From Flavobacteriales bacterium UBA7443 (GTDB lineage Bacteria; Bacteroidota; Bacteroidia; Flavobacteriales_D; Sanyastnellaceae): a stretch of DNA of 41,424 nucleotides. The DNA is taken from NCBI GenBank assembly GCA_002477505.1, contig DLQB01000047.1:318-41741 (forward strand), given 5' to 3'. The notes below the pieces were generated by a model. The model was not told where the DNA came from, ran no database searches, and was given only the letters and a program-made list of their open reading frames with translations. A program made the position numbers and the translations under genes. Within the stretch, counting starts at the first letter, position 1, and every line of letters begins with the position of its first letter. Positions 16,593-24,867 of the stretch are shown piece by piece.

Positions 16593-19085
16593 TTAGTCGC
16601 GAAGGCGTGCTCCTGTATCCTCGGTAATTTTATGGAGGATGCGCTGGACACTCTGCTCAATTTGCTTTTCGTTCAGCGTACGTTCCTCATCTTGTAGCGT
16701 CAATGAGATGGCATAGGATACTTCGCCTTCCGCCAATTTATCGCCCTCATAGACATCGAATAAGCCTACGCGCTTCAGTAGTTTTTTTTCTGCTTTCGCG
16801 GCACAATCGCGCAGTTGACCAAAGGTTGTTCCTTTTTTCAAAATCAGCGATAAGTCGCGTCGAACGGCTGGAAATTTCGCAATTTCTTTGGCTTTGACTC
16901 GTTTTCTACGACTGAGCTTGGTCAAGACGACAATGGAGAAGTCTGCCCAGAAAACGGGCTGGTTGACACCGCATTTTTTCGCGACCTCGCTGCGGACCAG
17001 CCCCAATCGACCGAGCGACTGGTTCTGATAGGTCAACTCGATTCCTTCGGAAAAAACGGGCGATTGAAAGGTCGCTTCTTTGACCGCGTGGGATGAGATT
17101 CCCAAACCATCAAGCATGGCATATACCTCGGCCTTCATGGTGTAAGGTGTAGCGCCATGTCCCGGATTGTTCCAGTTTTCCGGGGCCGTTTTCCCTGTTT
17201 GCCAGAGGCCAATGCGCTCTTCTTCGGAGTAACGATGGGATGCATCGGTTGCCTCACTTTTCACATCTTGTTTGTGCTCATAAACTCGTCCAATCTCAAA
17301 AAATCGCAAGTCAGGACGCTGGTGATTGCGGTTGTGTGCAATGGCTTCGAGTCCTTGAAAAAGCAATGATTGACGCATGACACCTAAATCCGAACTCAGA
17401 GGGTTCATCAGGGCGATGCGCTTACTAGGGTTCCAGCCGTCCGACTGATCACCAATATCTTCGGTGTAGGACGAGCGGGTCATCGAATTGCTCATGATCT
17501 CCTGAAATCCGCGGCTTACCAAAACATTTGCCAGTTGCAATCGAATGGATTCCTCCGCCACCCCTTCTTGATGTTGAGCCGTGGAATTCATTCGGGCGGG
17601 CAGGGGAATCTTATCAAATCCATAAATGCGCAGCACCTCTTCGATTACGTCGGCGGGACGAGTTACATCTTTTCGGTAAGGAGGTACTTGCAAAACCAGT
17701 GATTCCGGTCGCGCTTCCACGATGGCGATGTCGAGATCGGCACAAATGGCCTTGACCGCGTTTCGGTCAAGGGAAACACCAATAAGCCGATCCAAGGCTT
17801 CCCATTCCAATGTGATGGCCGAACCTTTCGGGAGTTCAGCGGCATTGACTTGTTTCACACCGACCACGGAACATTCGGTCCATTCTTGCAATAGGTGCGC
17901 CGCTCGTTGGAGGGCGAGCTGAATCAATTCGGGGTCAACACCACGTTCAAAACGGAAAGAAGCATCGGTGGAAAGTCCGTGACGCTTCGCCATTTTTCGG
18001 GTTACGACGGGGTCGAAATAGGCGGATTCCAGAACAATCCGTTGGGTGGTTTCACTGACACCGCTTTGGTCTCCTCCGTATACACCGGCGAGGCACATGG
18101 GTCCCTCTGAGTCGGCAATGACTTGGTCTTCGGAGTGCAGTTCTCGTTCTGTCCCATCGAGCGTAGTGAGTTTTTCACCCACCACGGCATTCCGGACGGT
18201 GATTTGATTTCCACGGATGGCGTCTGCGTCGAAGGCATGCAAGGGCTGCCCCATTTCGTGCAAGACGAAATTGGTCGCATCAACAACGTTGTTTTGCGGT
18301 TGAACACCAATGGCACGCAATCGACGTTGGGCCCATTCAGGAGAAGGACTTATTGCGATGCCTTCGAGCAGCATTCCGAAGTAGACGGAGCATCCTTCGG
18401 GGTGTGCCACGTCAATCGAAAGCTCGTTCGTTAGTGCTTTTGGCCAGGGTGCTACGCTAGGCAGCTGCATGGAACCAACTTTTTCGGACGTGCCCTCTAC
18501 GGTTTCATGGAGCAATCCGGCGCGCAGGTCCCGGGCAACGCCCCAATGGCTCATGCCATCGGTTCGATTGGGAGTCAGTCCGATCTCTAACACCCAGTCG
18601 GACTGGAGGTTGAACACTTCAGCAGCGGGTGTGCCGGGCTTCCATTTGGCATCGAGTTCGATGATTCCTTCATGCGATTCTCCGAGGCCGATTTCGTCTT
18701 CGGCACAAATCATTCCCATGGAGACCTCTCCTCGAATTTTTCCTTTCTTGATTTTGAAGGGCTCTCCTTCATTGGGGTGAAGCGTGGTGCCGACAGTCGC
18801 GACAATCACGTTTAAGTCCGCACGCGCATTGCTCGCTCCGCAGACGATTTGCAGCAGCTCCTCCTCCCCAACATTGACTTCGCAGATTTGCAGCCGATCG
18901 GCGTTTGGATGTTGCTGGGCACTTACGATTTGACCGGCAACAAGGCCCGCCAAACCACCAGGAATGGATTCGACCGAAGCAATGCCTTCCACTTCTAGGC
19001 CGGTGGCAGTGAGCACGGCTGAAGCGTCCTCAATGGAGGAGCGGACAGGCAGCATTTGGTTCAACCAATCAAAGGAGATTTTCAT
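16593..19085 (-). CDS. pheT: Phenylalanyl-tRNA synthetase beta subunit
   Basis: PheT forms the alpha2-beta2 enzyme that charges tRNA-Phe. The 830-residue length is normal for bacteria. The start MKISFDWLNQMLP and the tRNA-binding OB domain (about 40-155, with QQHPNADRLQICEVNVG and CGASNAR) are typical. B3/B4 editing, B5 (ISLDRNAVKAICADL) and catalytic-like regions (NPLSSDLGVMRQSLL) follow, ending in a ferredoxin-fold anticodon-binding domain (KFPAVRRDLSLIL). pheS is on the other strand 1.8 kb away rather than in a pheST operon. A perfect TAACTTTG box lies 19 bases before the ATG. The acyltransferase gene follows after 21 bp. Confidence 0.96.
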   Translation of the reverse strand: MKISFDWLNQMLPVRSSIEDASAVLTATGLEVEGIASVESIPGGLAGLVAGQIVSAQQHPNADRLQICEVNVGEEELLQIVCGASNARADLNVIVATVGTTLHPNEGEPFKIKKGKIRGEVSMGMICAEDEIGLGESHEGIIELDAKWKPGTPAAEVFNLQSDWVLEIGLTPNRTDGMSHWGVARDLRAGLLHETVEGTSEKVGSMQLPSVAPWPKALTNELSIDVAHPEGCSVYFGMLLEGIAISPSPEWAQRRLRAIGVQPQNNVVDATNFVLHEMGQPLHAFDADAIRGNQITVRNAVVGEKLTTLDGTERELHSEDQVIADSEGPMCLAGVYGGDQSGVSETTQRIVLESAYFDPVVTRKMAKRHGLSTDASFRFERGVDPELIQLALQRAAHLLQEWTECSVVGVKQVNAAELPKGSAITLEWEALDRLIGVSLDRNAVKAICADLDIAIVEARPESLVLQVPPYRKDVTRPADVIEEVLRIYGFDKIPLPARMNSTAQHQEGVAEESIRLQLANVLVSRGFQEIMSNSMTRSSYTEDIGDQSDGWNPSKRIALMNPLSSDLGVMRQSLLFQGLEAIAHNRNHQRPDLRFFEIGRVYEHKQDVKSEATDASHRYSEEERIGLWQTGKTAPENWNNPGHGATPYTMKAEVYAMLDGLGISSHAVKEATFQSPVFSEGIELTYQNQSLGRLGLVRSEVAKKCGVNQPVFWADFSIVVLTKLSRRKRVKAKEIAKFPAVRRDLSLILKKGTTFGQLRDCAAKAEKKLLKRVGLFDVYEGDKLAEGEVSYAISLTLQDEERTLNEKQIEQSVQRILHKITEDTGARLRD

Positions 19086-19104
19086 GGGTCGCTTATTGGT
19101 GGTA

Positions 19105-19112
19105 CAAAGTTA
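19105..19112 (-). promoter_or_regulatory. pheT: -7 box TAACTTTG for pheT
   Basis: Exact match to TAnnTTTG, 19 bases before the pheT ATG, giving a predicted leader of about 14 bases. The -33 TTG is not evident. The gap 19086-19241 otherwise holds the tRNA promoter region and one 21-codon ORF (see findings). Confidence 0.45.
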
Positions 19113-19198
19113 GCAGGACTCTTCGGCTGGACATCATGAACGACACGCTTTTTGGCAATCTCGTGAGCGCTTTTCAACGATTCAAAAAGAATGTTGAG

Positions 19199-19206
19199 TA
19201 ACTTCG
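19199..19206 (+). promoter_or_regulatory. Possible tRNA-Pro -7 box TAACTTCG
   Basis: Seven of eight positions match TAnnTTTG, 35 bases before the tRNA 5' end. No convincing -33 TTG upstream. Confidence 0.3.
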
Positions 19207-19241
19207 CCCTCCCAAAATCATTTGGATGACGGGAATTGCAT

Positions 19242-19314
19242 CGGGATGTAGCTCAGTTGGTAGAGTACGCGTCTGGGGGACGTGTGGTCGCTGGTTCAAG
19301 TCCAGTCATCCCGA
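19242..19314 (+). tRNA. tRNA-Pro (anticodon GGG)
   Basis: A complete 73-nt cloverleaf can be drawn. The acceptor arms CGGGATG and CATCCCG pair fully with C1:G72, which is characteristic of bacterial tRNA-Pro. The D-arm is GCTC/GAGT around AGTTGGTA. The anticodon stem CGCGT/ACGTG closes the loop CTGGGGG with GGG at 19275-19277, and the T-arm GCTGG/CCAGT closes TTCAAGT. The discriminator is A. CCA is not encoded and must be added enzymatically. It reads codons CCC and CCU. A hairpin terminator follows within 12 bases. Confidence 0.97.
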
Positions 19315-19325
19315 CAAAAAAGAAG

Positions 19326-19352
19326 AACCCGGAGCGTATGCTCTGGGTTTTT
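19326..19352 (+). terminator. Rho-independent terminator after tRNA-Pro
   Basis: Ten-base-pair stem AACCCGGAGC / GCTCTGGGTT (one G-T pair) with loop GTAT, followed directly by a T run. It separates tRNA-Pro from the gene at 19381. Confidence 0.85.
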
Positions 19353-19380
19353 AATTGAATTCAGGCGTTTTAGGCTCAAC

Positions 19381-19734
19381 ATGGATTACGCATTTGAACA
19401 ACAATGGGGCCGTTTGGTCCAGAAAATGGAAGATCGTTTTGGCGAGCCTCCTGATCTCACGACGATGATTTTCACCGTGGGATTGCAAGAATGCGGACAA
19501 GGTTCTCGCACATTCAAGAAAGATGAAAAGCTGGAGGTGATGCACGTAGGTGTGTGCATGCTGTTGGCCCCAATGGGATTTTACAAGGAATTGGGCACGG
19601 ACGAGGACGGATGGCCGCATTTTGAAAGAACAGGAGAAATTCCTGCCGTGTCAAAGGAAGAGCAAGAATTGCTAATGAAACGCGCGCTGTTGGAGTATTT
19701 CGCCGCGTGGATCGCTGATGAGAATCCCCAATAA
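19381..19734 (+). CDS. Conserved hypothetical protein, 117 residues
   Basis: I do not know a function for this small soluble protein. It has no signal peptide and no membrane segment. Its most distinctive parts are TMIFTVGLQECGQGSRTFKKDEK (split: TMIFTVGLQECG and GSRTFKKDEK), MHVGVCMLLAPMGFY, and EDGWPHFER; I recall this pattern (IF-x-IG-QE-G, DEDGWPHW) in an unnamed family of Bacteroidota hypotheticals, but cannot name it. The ATG at 19381 is used; the same frame is open back into the tRNA, which is not coding. It lies 28 bp after the tRNA terminator with no clear promoter of its own, so it may depend on readthrough. It converges on the lipoprotein gene with 16 bp between. Confidence 0.75.
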   Translation: MDYAFEQQWGRLVQKMEDRFGEPPDLTTMIFTVGLQECGQGSRTFKKDEKLEVMHVGVCMLLAPMGFYKELGTDEDGWPHFERTGEIPAVSKEEQELLMKRALLEYFAAWIADENPQ

Positions 19735-19750
19735 TGGGACGTTTCGGTTT

Positions 19751-20128
19751 TTACTCGATGTAAACCGTCGCCTCATTGGTCAGCTCCTCCTCAATTTTGA
19801 TGAGGCCTGTTCCAAAGAGCGCAGCTTTCGAAGCTTCAATGTCTAAGACGGCAAAGCCGGCTTGCCCTTCTACATAGAAAGTGGAGAAGTTGAAACTGAC
19901 GGTTCCAGCGGCGTTCGTTACCGCTGTTGTGTCAAAGCGAGGCTCACCGACAAAATCTTGGTCTACGGAACCAAATGCAAACAAGCGAACCGATGCGCCT
20001 TGAACCGGAGCTCCGAGTTCATTTAGGACGACGACGTTGGCGATGGTTTCTTCAACTTCGTGGCAGCTTGTGGCTAAAAAGATGAAAGAAGTCATCAATA
20101 GGAGGAGTGAAAGGGTCGCTTTTCGCAT
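19751..20128 (-). CDS. Small lipoprotein with carboxypeptidase-regulatory-like domain
   Basis: The 125-residue product has a lipoprotein signal peptide (hydrophobic core LLLLMTSFIFLA, lipobox ATSC) and one beta-sandwich domain resembling the CarboxypepD_reg-like or SpaA-type fold (ANVVVLNELGAPVQGASVRLF, then TNAAGTVSFNF). It is probably anchored in an envelope membrane facing the periplasm or outside. The ATG at 20128 is chosen because it gives the signal peptide; upstream in-frame residues do not. It is divergent from the cyclophilin lipoprotein across 51 bp. No specific role can be given. Confidence 0.72.
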   Translation of the reverse strand: MRKATLSLLLLMTSFIFLATSCHEVEETIANVVVLNELGAPVQGASVRLFAFGSVDQDFVGEPRFDTTAVTNAAGTVSFNFSTFYVEGQAGFAVLDIEASKAALFGTGLIKIEEELTNEATVYIE

Positions 20129-20137
20129 CGGGTCTTC

Positions 20138-20145
20138 TAACTTTG
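20138..20145 (+). promoter_or_regulatory. -7 box TAACTTTG for the cyclophilin gene
   Basis: Exact TAnnTTTG, 34 bases before the ATG at 20180. No TTG at -33; TTTT stands there instead. Confidence 0.42.
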
Positions 20146-20160
20146 CAGGGCAGTGAACCC

Positions 20161-20168
20161 CAAATATC
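20161..20168 (-). promoter_or_regulatory. Weak -7-like box GATATTTG for the lipoprotein gene
   Basis: Seven of eight positions match TAnnTTTG on the minus strand, 32 bases before the ATG at 20128. Confidence 0.22.
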
Positions 20169-20179
20169 TTCAAAAAGTC

Positions 20180-20926
20180 ATGAAATTCAAGTTTCTAAAG
20201 CAACATACCGCACTATTTGTGATCGCAACGTCTCTGTTTGTCGTTGTTGGATGCAGTGAAAACGCGGAATCTCAGTCGGAAGCACCCGATTCTTCGGCTG
20301 CCCTGAGTCGACAAGTTCGGATTGAGACAAGCTTCGGTGATATGGTGGTTGAATTGTCTGACAGCACGCCCGCGCACCGCGATAATTTTATCGAATTGGC
20401 TTCAACGGGTTTTTACGATAGCTTGCTTTTTCACCGGGTAATCAAAGGTTTTATGGTTCAAGGGGGTGATCCGAATAGCCGTGGAGCAGACTTGTCCAAG
20501 CGTTTGGGCATGGGTGGCCCCGGATACAAAGTTCCTGCAGAAATCAGGAAAGACCACTTGCACTTCAAAGGAGCGCTGTCTGCTGCGCGCCAAGGAGATC
20601 AGGCAAATCCAGAGCGCGCCAGCTCAGGCAGCCAATTCTACTTGGTTCACGGCCGAACGTTCAATGAAGCTGAATTGGCAAACATTGCGGCCCGAGCGGA
20701 TCGCGCCAATGAGCAGTTCAATCAGAATGAGAAGTTTGAATACTCGGAAGAAACCATCAAGCGGTATATGGAAGAAGGAGGCGCCCCGTTTTTGGACAAC
20801 CAGTATACAGTCTTTGGTCAGGTGATTTCAGGCCTCGACATCATCGATTCCATCGCCGCCGTGAAAACAGGCGCGGGTGATCGACCAATGGAGGATGTGA
20901 TCATGACCATGGAAGTGATTCGTTGA
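20180..20926 (+). CDS. Cyclophilin-type peptidyl-prolyl isomerase lipoprotein
   Basis: The 248-residue enzyme isomerises X-Pro bonds and is predicted to be lipid-anchored (hydrophobic stretch and lipobox VVGC near residue 25). The cyclophilin core shows FHRVIKGFMVQGGDPNSRG with the catalytic Arg, SSGSQFYLVHG and the late strand YTVFGQVISGLDIID. An insertion of about 45 residues (from NEAELANIAARAD to GGAPFLD) interrupts the fold before the last strands; I recall such inserts in Bacteroidota cyclophilins. The ATG at 20180 is preferred to the in-frame GTG at 20153 because it gives a normal signal peptide. pheS starts 2 bp after the stop. Confidence 0.92.
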   Translation: MKFKFLKQHTALFVIATSLFVVVGCSENAESQSEAPDSSAALSRQVRIETSFGDMVVELSDSTPAHRDNFIELASTGFYDSLLFHRVIKGFMVQGGDPNSRGADLSKRLGMGGPGYKVPAEIRKDHLHFKGALSAARQGDQANPERASSGSQFYLVHGRTFNEAELANIAARADRANEQFNQNEKFEYSEETIKRYMEEGGAPFLDNQYTVFGQVISGLDIIDSIAAVKTGAGDRPMEDVIMTMEVIR

Positions 20927-20928
20927 TC

Positions 20929-21957
20929 ATGGAATTAAAAGAGCAAATCCTAGCCTACCTGAGCGAAATTGAAGGCAAAACACTGTCTAATTCCGAGGGG
21001 GTTGAAGAGTTTCGAATTGCTTGGCTCGGTCGAAAAGGAATCCTCAAGGATACCATGGCGGCTTTCAAGGCGGCTCCAAACGACCAGAAGCGTGAACTTG
21101 GCCAGCTTGTCAATCAGCTAAAGAATGCGGCTGAAGGCCTCGTTGCAAAAGGTGCACAAGGAGACGAAGGAGGTGAGTCGAGCAATGAAATTTTGAACGA
21201 TTGGACCCGGCCAGACGGCGGCATTCCATTGGGAGCGCATCATCCGTTGAGTGTCGTTCGACGCGAAATTATTGGGATCCTGGAGCGGATGGGATTTGTG
21301 GTGACTGAGGGCCCAGAAATCGAGGACGATTGGCACGTATTCAGTGGGCTGAACTTCCCAGAGGAGCACCCGGCTCGAGACATGCAGGACACATTCTTTG
21401 TCGATCGAAATCCTGATATGCTCTTGCGAACCCACACCTCCTCTGTTCAGGTGCGTGAGATGGAACGCCGCGATCCTCCTATGCGGATCATGATGCCAGG
21501 ACGGGTTTTTCGAAATGAGGCCATCAGCGCTCGAGCGCATTGCATGTTCCACCAAATCGAAGGATTGTACATCGATGAGGGCGTGTCATTTGCCGACCTC
21601 AAGCAAACATTGTTGCGCTTTGCCCAGGAATTTTTTGGGGCGGACACGAAAATTCGCTTGCGACCCTCTTACTTTCCTTTCACTGAGCCAAGTGCGGAAG
21701 TGGATGTGTATTGGGGACTGAAAACAGAAGTGGATAAGCGCATCACCAAAGGGACGGGATGGTTGGAAATCTTGGGGTGTGGAATGGTGGATCCTGCGGT
21801 GCTTGAAGCTTCTGGCATTGATTCTAGAAAGTATTCCGGTTTTGCTTTCGGGATGGGAGTGGAGCGCATTGCGATGTTGAAGTATCAAATCGGTGACCTG
21901 AGGGCTTTCTTTGAAAGCGATATGCGTTTTTTGAATCAGTTCCAAGGGGAATACTGA
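20929..21957 (+). CDS. pheS: Phenylalanyl-tRNA synthetase alpha subunit
   Basis: PheS holds the aminoacylation active site of the alpha2-beta2 enzyme. The 342-residue length is normal. After an N-terminal coiled-coil arm (about 1-85), the class II motifs are present: HPLSVVRREIIGILERMGF, DTFFVDRNPDMLLRTHTSSVQ, motif 2 GRVFRNEAISARAHCMFHQIEG, and motif 3 GFAFGMGVERIAMLKY. The ATG at 20929 starts 2 bp after the cyclophilin stop, so the two are co-transcribed; an in-frame TTG at 20923 overlaps that stop. It is separated from pheT and on the opposite strand. It converges on the TPR pseudo-kinase gene with an 18-bp gap. Confidence 0.97.
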   Translation: MELKEQILAYLSEIEGKTLSNSEGVEEFRIAWLGRKGILKDTMAAFKAAPNDQKRELGQLVNQLKNAAEGLVAKGAQGDEGGESSNEILNDWTRPDGGIPLGAHHPLSVVRREIIGILERMGFVVTEGPEIEDDWHVFSGLNFPEEHPARDMQDTFFVDRNPDMLLRTHTSSVQVREMERRDPPMRIMMPGRVFRNEAISARAHCMFHQIEGLYIDEGVSFADLKQTLLRFAQEFFGADTKIRLRPSYFPFTEPSAEVDVYWGLKTEVDKRITKGTGWLEILGCGMVDPAVLEASGIDSRKYSGFAFGMGVERIAMLKYQIGDLRAFFESDMRFLNQFQGEY

Positions 21958-21975
21958 TCCCGATTCGGAGCGAAG

Positions 21976-23769
21976 TCAGGTGAAAGGCAAGGTCAATGTG
22001 ACCTTTTCTTCAATCGGCGAAATGCGCTCTACTTGTATTTTTCCAGCGATTTTTCGGAGCTGAGCATGGAGTTCATTCCAGCGCGAAGAGGCGAGTGCAT
22101 CCTTGCCGTGAAAAAGCCCTTGCATTGCTTTTGAAGCCTCGGTGTGATTGCTGCTTAGGCAGAACCTCCAATGGGACGTCTCAGCCTCCACTTTTATGCG
22201 AATGGCGTCTTCTTCGTTGGATATTTCGGCCAAACCGCGCAAGAAATTGCGAATCACAACCCGCACATCAGGCCCTACTGAGAATTGGACATTTTCGTCC
22301 AGGGTCCAATTCATTTCGGTTTGAATTTCTGCATCCAGGGCGTTGAGGAAGGTTTGAATGCTCTGGGATTTCAAGTCTTCATCACGCTCAAAAACAAAGT
22401 CGCCGTTGGGCATTAGACTGCTGTTGCCCAACTCTGGATTCTCTTCATTCGAAGGCCTTGTCGAAGCGACGCCTGTATTCTTCGCATTGGGCAGGCGATC
22501 AGTTGGAACCAAGCTTCGCAAACGGATGATGCGTCGACGTTCTTTCCGAAGGGCTTCGTTCAATACTCGATGGCTGCGGGCATTGGCAATGAGACCAATG
22601 CCTAATAGCGCTGCGAGCCAAGGCCACAGTCCATAGGAATTGGAGGAAGATGTGGCGGTGTTCAAGCCCATGACAGCTCGATCAAATGGGTCTGGTTCGG
22701 GTAAGAAGCGCTCGGTGAAGCCCTGAACCTCTCGGTCCGGTTGGGATTGCATCGCGTCGAAAAGACGAATATTGATTTGGTCCACTTCCATCATCGCGGC
22801 CAATGCTTCCGCTTCATTTCCACGCTGACGTTCGAAGTCTGCGCGCTGCCTCAAGGCTTCAAGAAGCAATTCGTCCTGCTGGGCGGTGCGCGCCTCTTTA
22901 ATGGCTTCGTGCAACGCAATAATCACGTCCAATGGGCGGTGCATTTTCTGTGCGGAATTGGCCATCCTCAATTGGGCGAGGGTCATAGCCGTTGCATCGT
23001 TCCGATCGGTCCGAGCTAAAATACGCTGAGCCCAAGTCAAGGCTGCTGCATCGTTCCCTTCGGAAGCGATGATCATTTGGATTTGTTCTCGGAAATCCTG
23101 GGCCAAACGGTTGGGGATTTGATTCGCTTCTTTTTCAAAGAGGGAAGTGAGTGAATCTGCACGAGGGCCCCGCATGATGTAATCGAGCTGAATGGACTGG
23201 CTTAACCATTGCATGCGTTTTTCAGTTGGGATGAGGGGATTCTCCATGGCCAAGCACTTGAGCATGCATCGGCTTGCCTCCTCCCAATTGCCGCTGATGA
23301 AATGCAATTCGGCAATGCTTGATTTGAGTTCCCAATTGTCCGGCCGCAATTTGATTTCGCGCATCAAGATGGCAATGGCTTTTCCCTCTTGCTGCAATTG
23401 CATCCAAAGGTTTGCTGCGAGCTGTGATTGTTGAAGACGATTCTCCTCGCTGCAGGCGAGCAATCCATCTTGGGTGAGGCCTAACGTTCTTTCTGCAAGG
23501 GTGTAGTTTTGACTTTGAACATGAATGTTGGCAATTCCAAGCCGAGCGCGGGCCACTTGACAGGGGTCAAACGATCGCTCTTCAGCGCCGCGGTACATCG
23601 CCAAAGCAGCAACAGGACGACTGGATTCGAAGAGCGAATCTCCGCGCAGAAGCATGTGCTCAGCTTCGTTGACTTCTCTGGAAAGTACGGGTGCTTTTTG
23701 GGCGAAAATAGCTCCGAGTTGGCAGAGGCAGATAGAGGCCAACAGGAACAGATTTCGGGTAAAAAGCAT
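21976..23769 (-). CDS. TPR membrane protein with a degenerate histidine-kinase-like ATPase domain
   Basis: The 597-residue protein has a signal peptide (1-23, ending IFAQ), a helical region with TPR-like repeats (about 30-335), one membrane helix (380-396), a basic coiled linker (400-420) and a cytoplasmic domain (about 465-597). The last part resembles the HATPase_c fold in outline: VVIRNFLRGLAEISNEEDAI where the N-box should be, WRFCLSSNH in the G1 position, and a final helix and strands like ELHAQLRKIAGKIQVERI and KVTLTLPF. The Asn of the N-box and the DxGxG and GxG motifs are missing, and no H-box is seen, so it is probably a pseudo-kinase. No partner regulator is adjacent. The fold call is inference from pattern. 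Confidence 0.62.
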   Translation of the reverse strand: MLFTRNLFLLASICLCQLGAIFAQKAPVLSREVNEAEHMLLRGDSLFESSRPVAALAMYRGAEERSFDPCQVARARLGIANIHVQSQNYTLAERTLGLTQDGLLACSEENRLQQSQLAANLWMQLQQEGKAIAILMREIKLRPDNWELKSSIAELHFISGNWEEASRCMLKCLAMENPLIPTEKRMQWLSQSIQLDYIMRGPRADSLTSLFEKEANQIPNRLAQDFREQIQMIIASEGNDAAALTWAQRILARTDRNDATAMTLAQLRMANSAQKMHRPLDVIIALHEAIKEARTAQQDELLLEALRQRADFERQRGNEAEALAAMMEVDQINIRLFDAMQSQPDREVQGFTERFLPEPDPFDRAVMGLNTATSSSNSYGLWPWLAALLGIGLIANARSHRVLNEALRKERRRIIRLRSLVPTDRLPNAKNTGVASTRPSNEENPELGNSSLMPNGDFVFERDEDLKSQSIQTFLNALDAEIQTEMNWTLDENVQFSVGPDVRVVIRNFLRGLAEISNEEDAIRIKVEAETSHWRFCLSSNHTEASKAMQGLFHGKDALASSRWNELHAQLRKIAGKIQVERISPIEEKVTLTLPFT

Positions 23770-23853
23770 GGTACAAACTACCTATCAATCGTGCACATTA
23801 TTGCTCGGAGAAATGGAATTGTTCACAGACTGAGGCGCAAAAATGGCCTCTGC

Positions 23854-24867
23854 TCAATCGTTCCAAATGACGTCCAGCAAGGTGTTGCCAACGGCTTCGA
23901 GTGTAGGCTTGCTGATCACACGCATGTTGTCCTGGTGGGTATGATGAAAAGGACCATATCCCATGGGCAATACCTGCACCTGATAGTGAACGATGTTGGC
24001 AGAAGGAACGCCTCCGAGCTGGGAGACAAACAAATTATCGTCTACGGTTTGGGGCGTCACATCGTTCTTGAAATAATTGCTGTACCCCAAATCGGAAGCG
24101 GCCTTCCAGATTTTGCGCACAATGGATGGGGCAAAGGCCATTGAGGTGCCTTCCCGATTGAAAACGGCATCTTTGGCGCCAACCATATCCAGTAGAATGC
24201 CATACTTCGCTTGGTATCCAAACTTGTGCGGTTGATTGGCCCAAAATTGACTCCCTAGGCACCACGTGGTGAGGCTGCCATTTCCGGTATTCGCCCATTC
24301 TGGCGCACCGTAGTCTTCCGCATCAAAAAAGATGACATCAATTCCCACATCAAGGGTTGTATCTGACCCAAGAATACGCGCGACTTCGAGCAATACGCCG
24401 ACGCCGGAACCGCCGTCATTCGCCCCATCAATGGGTTCTCGGATGCGGATGGTGTCCTTGTCAGCGAACGGCCGCGTATCCCAGTGCGCATACAGCATGA
24501 TTCGCTCCTGATTTTGAGGGCGAAATTGTCCAATGATATTGCGCATTTCCAATACGGTTCCGTCGTACGCCCGCACACGACCGGGCTGTTCAATGACCAC
24601 CGCCCCATGTCGGGTCAATTCGTTTGCGAGCCAATCGCCGCAAGCCACGTGCTCTTTGGAGTTGGGAACACGGGGCCCAAAGTCCACTTGCGATTGAATG
24701 TAGCCGTAAGCTGAATCGCTGCTGAATGCAGGTGCTTTGATGCGTTCAACTGCTAGTTCTGTCACAGGCCGCTCTGCGGTTTCTCCTCCACAACTGGCCA
24801 GCATCCATGCGCTCAGGAGCAGCCCTATTGGGAAGGGCGCTATCAACCGTCTCAATCGCGGTCCCAT
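23854..24867 (-). CDS. M28-family lipoprotein, glutaminyl-peptide cyclotransferase-like
   Basis: The 337-residue protein is a predicted lipoprotein (Arg-rich start, hydrophobic core, lipobox LASC with Cys26). The M28 zinc-peptidase fold is marked by YAHWDTRPFAD (His128, Asp130), DGANDGGSGVG (Asp151), FFDAEDYG (Glu184) and the late GPFHHTHQDN. The layout with one Asp, one Glu and a late His as likely zinc ligands matches glutaminyl cyclases, which convert N-terminal Gln to pyroglutamate; an aminopeptidase activity is the alternative. Its ATG lies inside cysS (16-bp overlap), so it is translated from the cysS transcript. Pyroglutamate formation would fit Sec- or lipoprotein-exported proteins, but no substrate is visible. 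Confidence 0.87.
   Translation of the reverse strand: MGPRLRRLIAPFPIGLLLSAWMLASCGGETAERPVTELAVERIKAPAFSSDSAYGYIQSQVDFGPRVPNSKEHVACGDWLANELTRHGAVVIEQPGRVRAYDGTVLEMRNIIGQFRPQNQERIMLYAHWDTRPFADKDTIRIREPIDGANDGGSGVGVLLEVARILGSDTTLDVGIDVIFFDAEDYGAPEWANTGNGSLTTWCLGSQFWANQPHKFGYQAKYGILLDMVGAKDAVFNREGTSMAFAPSIVRKIWKAASDLGYSNYFKNDVTPQTVDDNLFVSQLGGVPSANIVHYQVQVLPMGYGPFHHTHQDNMRVISKPTLEAVGNTLLDVIWND

Noticed and set aside
23800..23853. Possible terminator after the M28 gene (GAGGC/GCCTC pair)
   Set aside because: The stem is only about 5-6 bp with a 9-base loop and no T run follows on the minus strand.
23509..24144. 211-codon ORF on the + strand
   Set aside because: It crosses the ends of two real minus-strand genes (TPR pseudo-kinase and M28 lipoprotein) and has no domain pattern.
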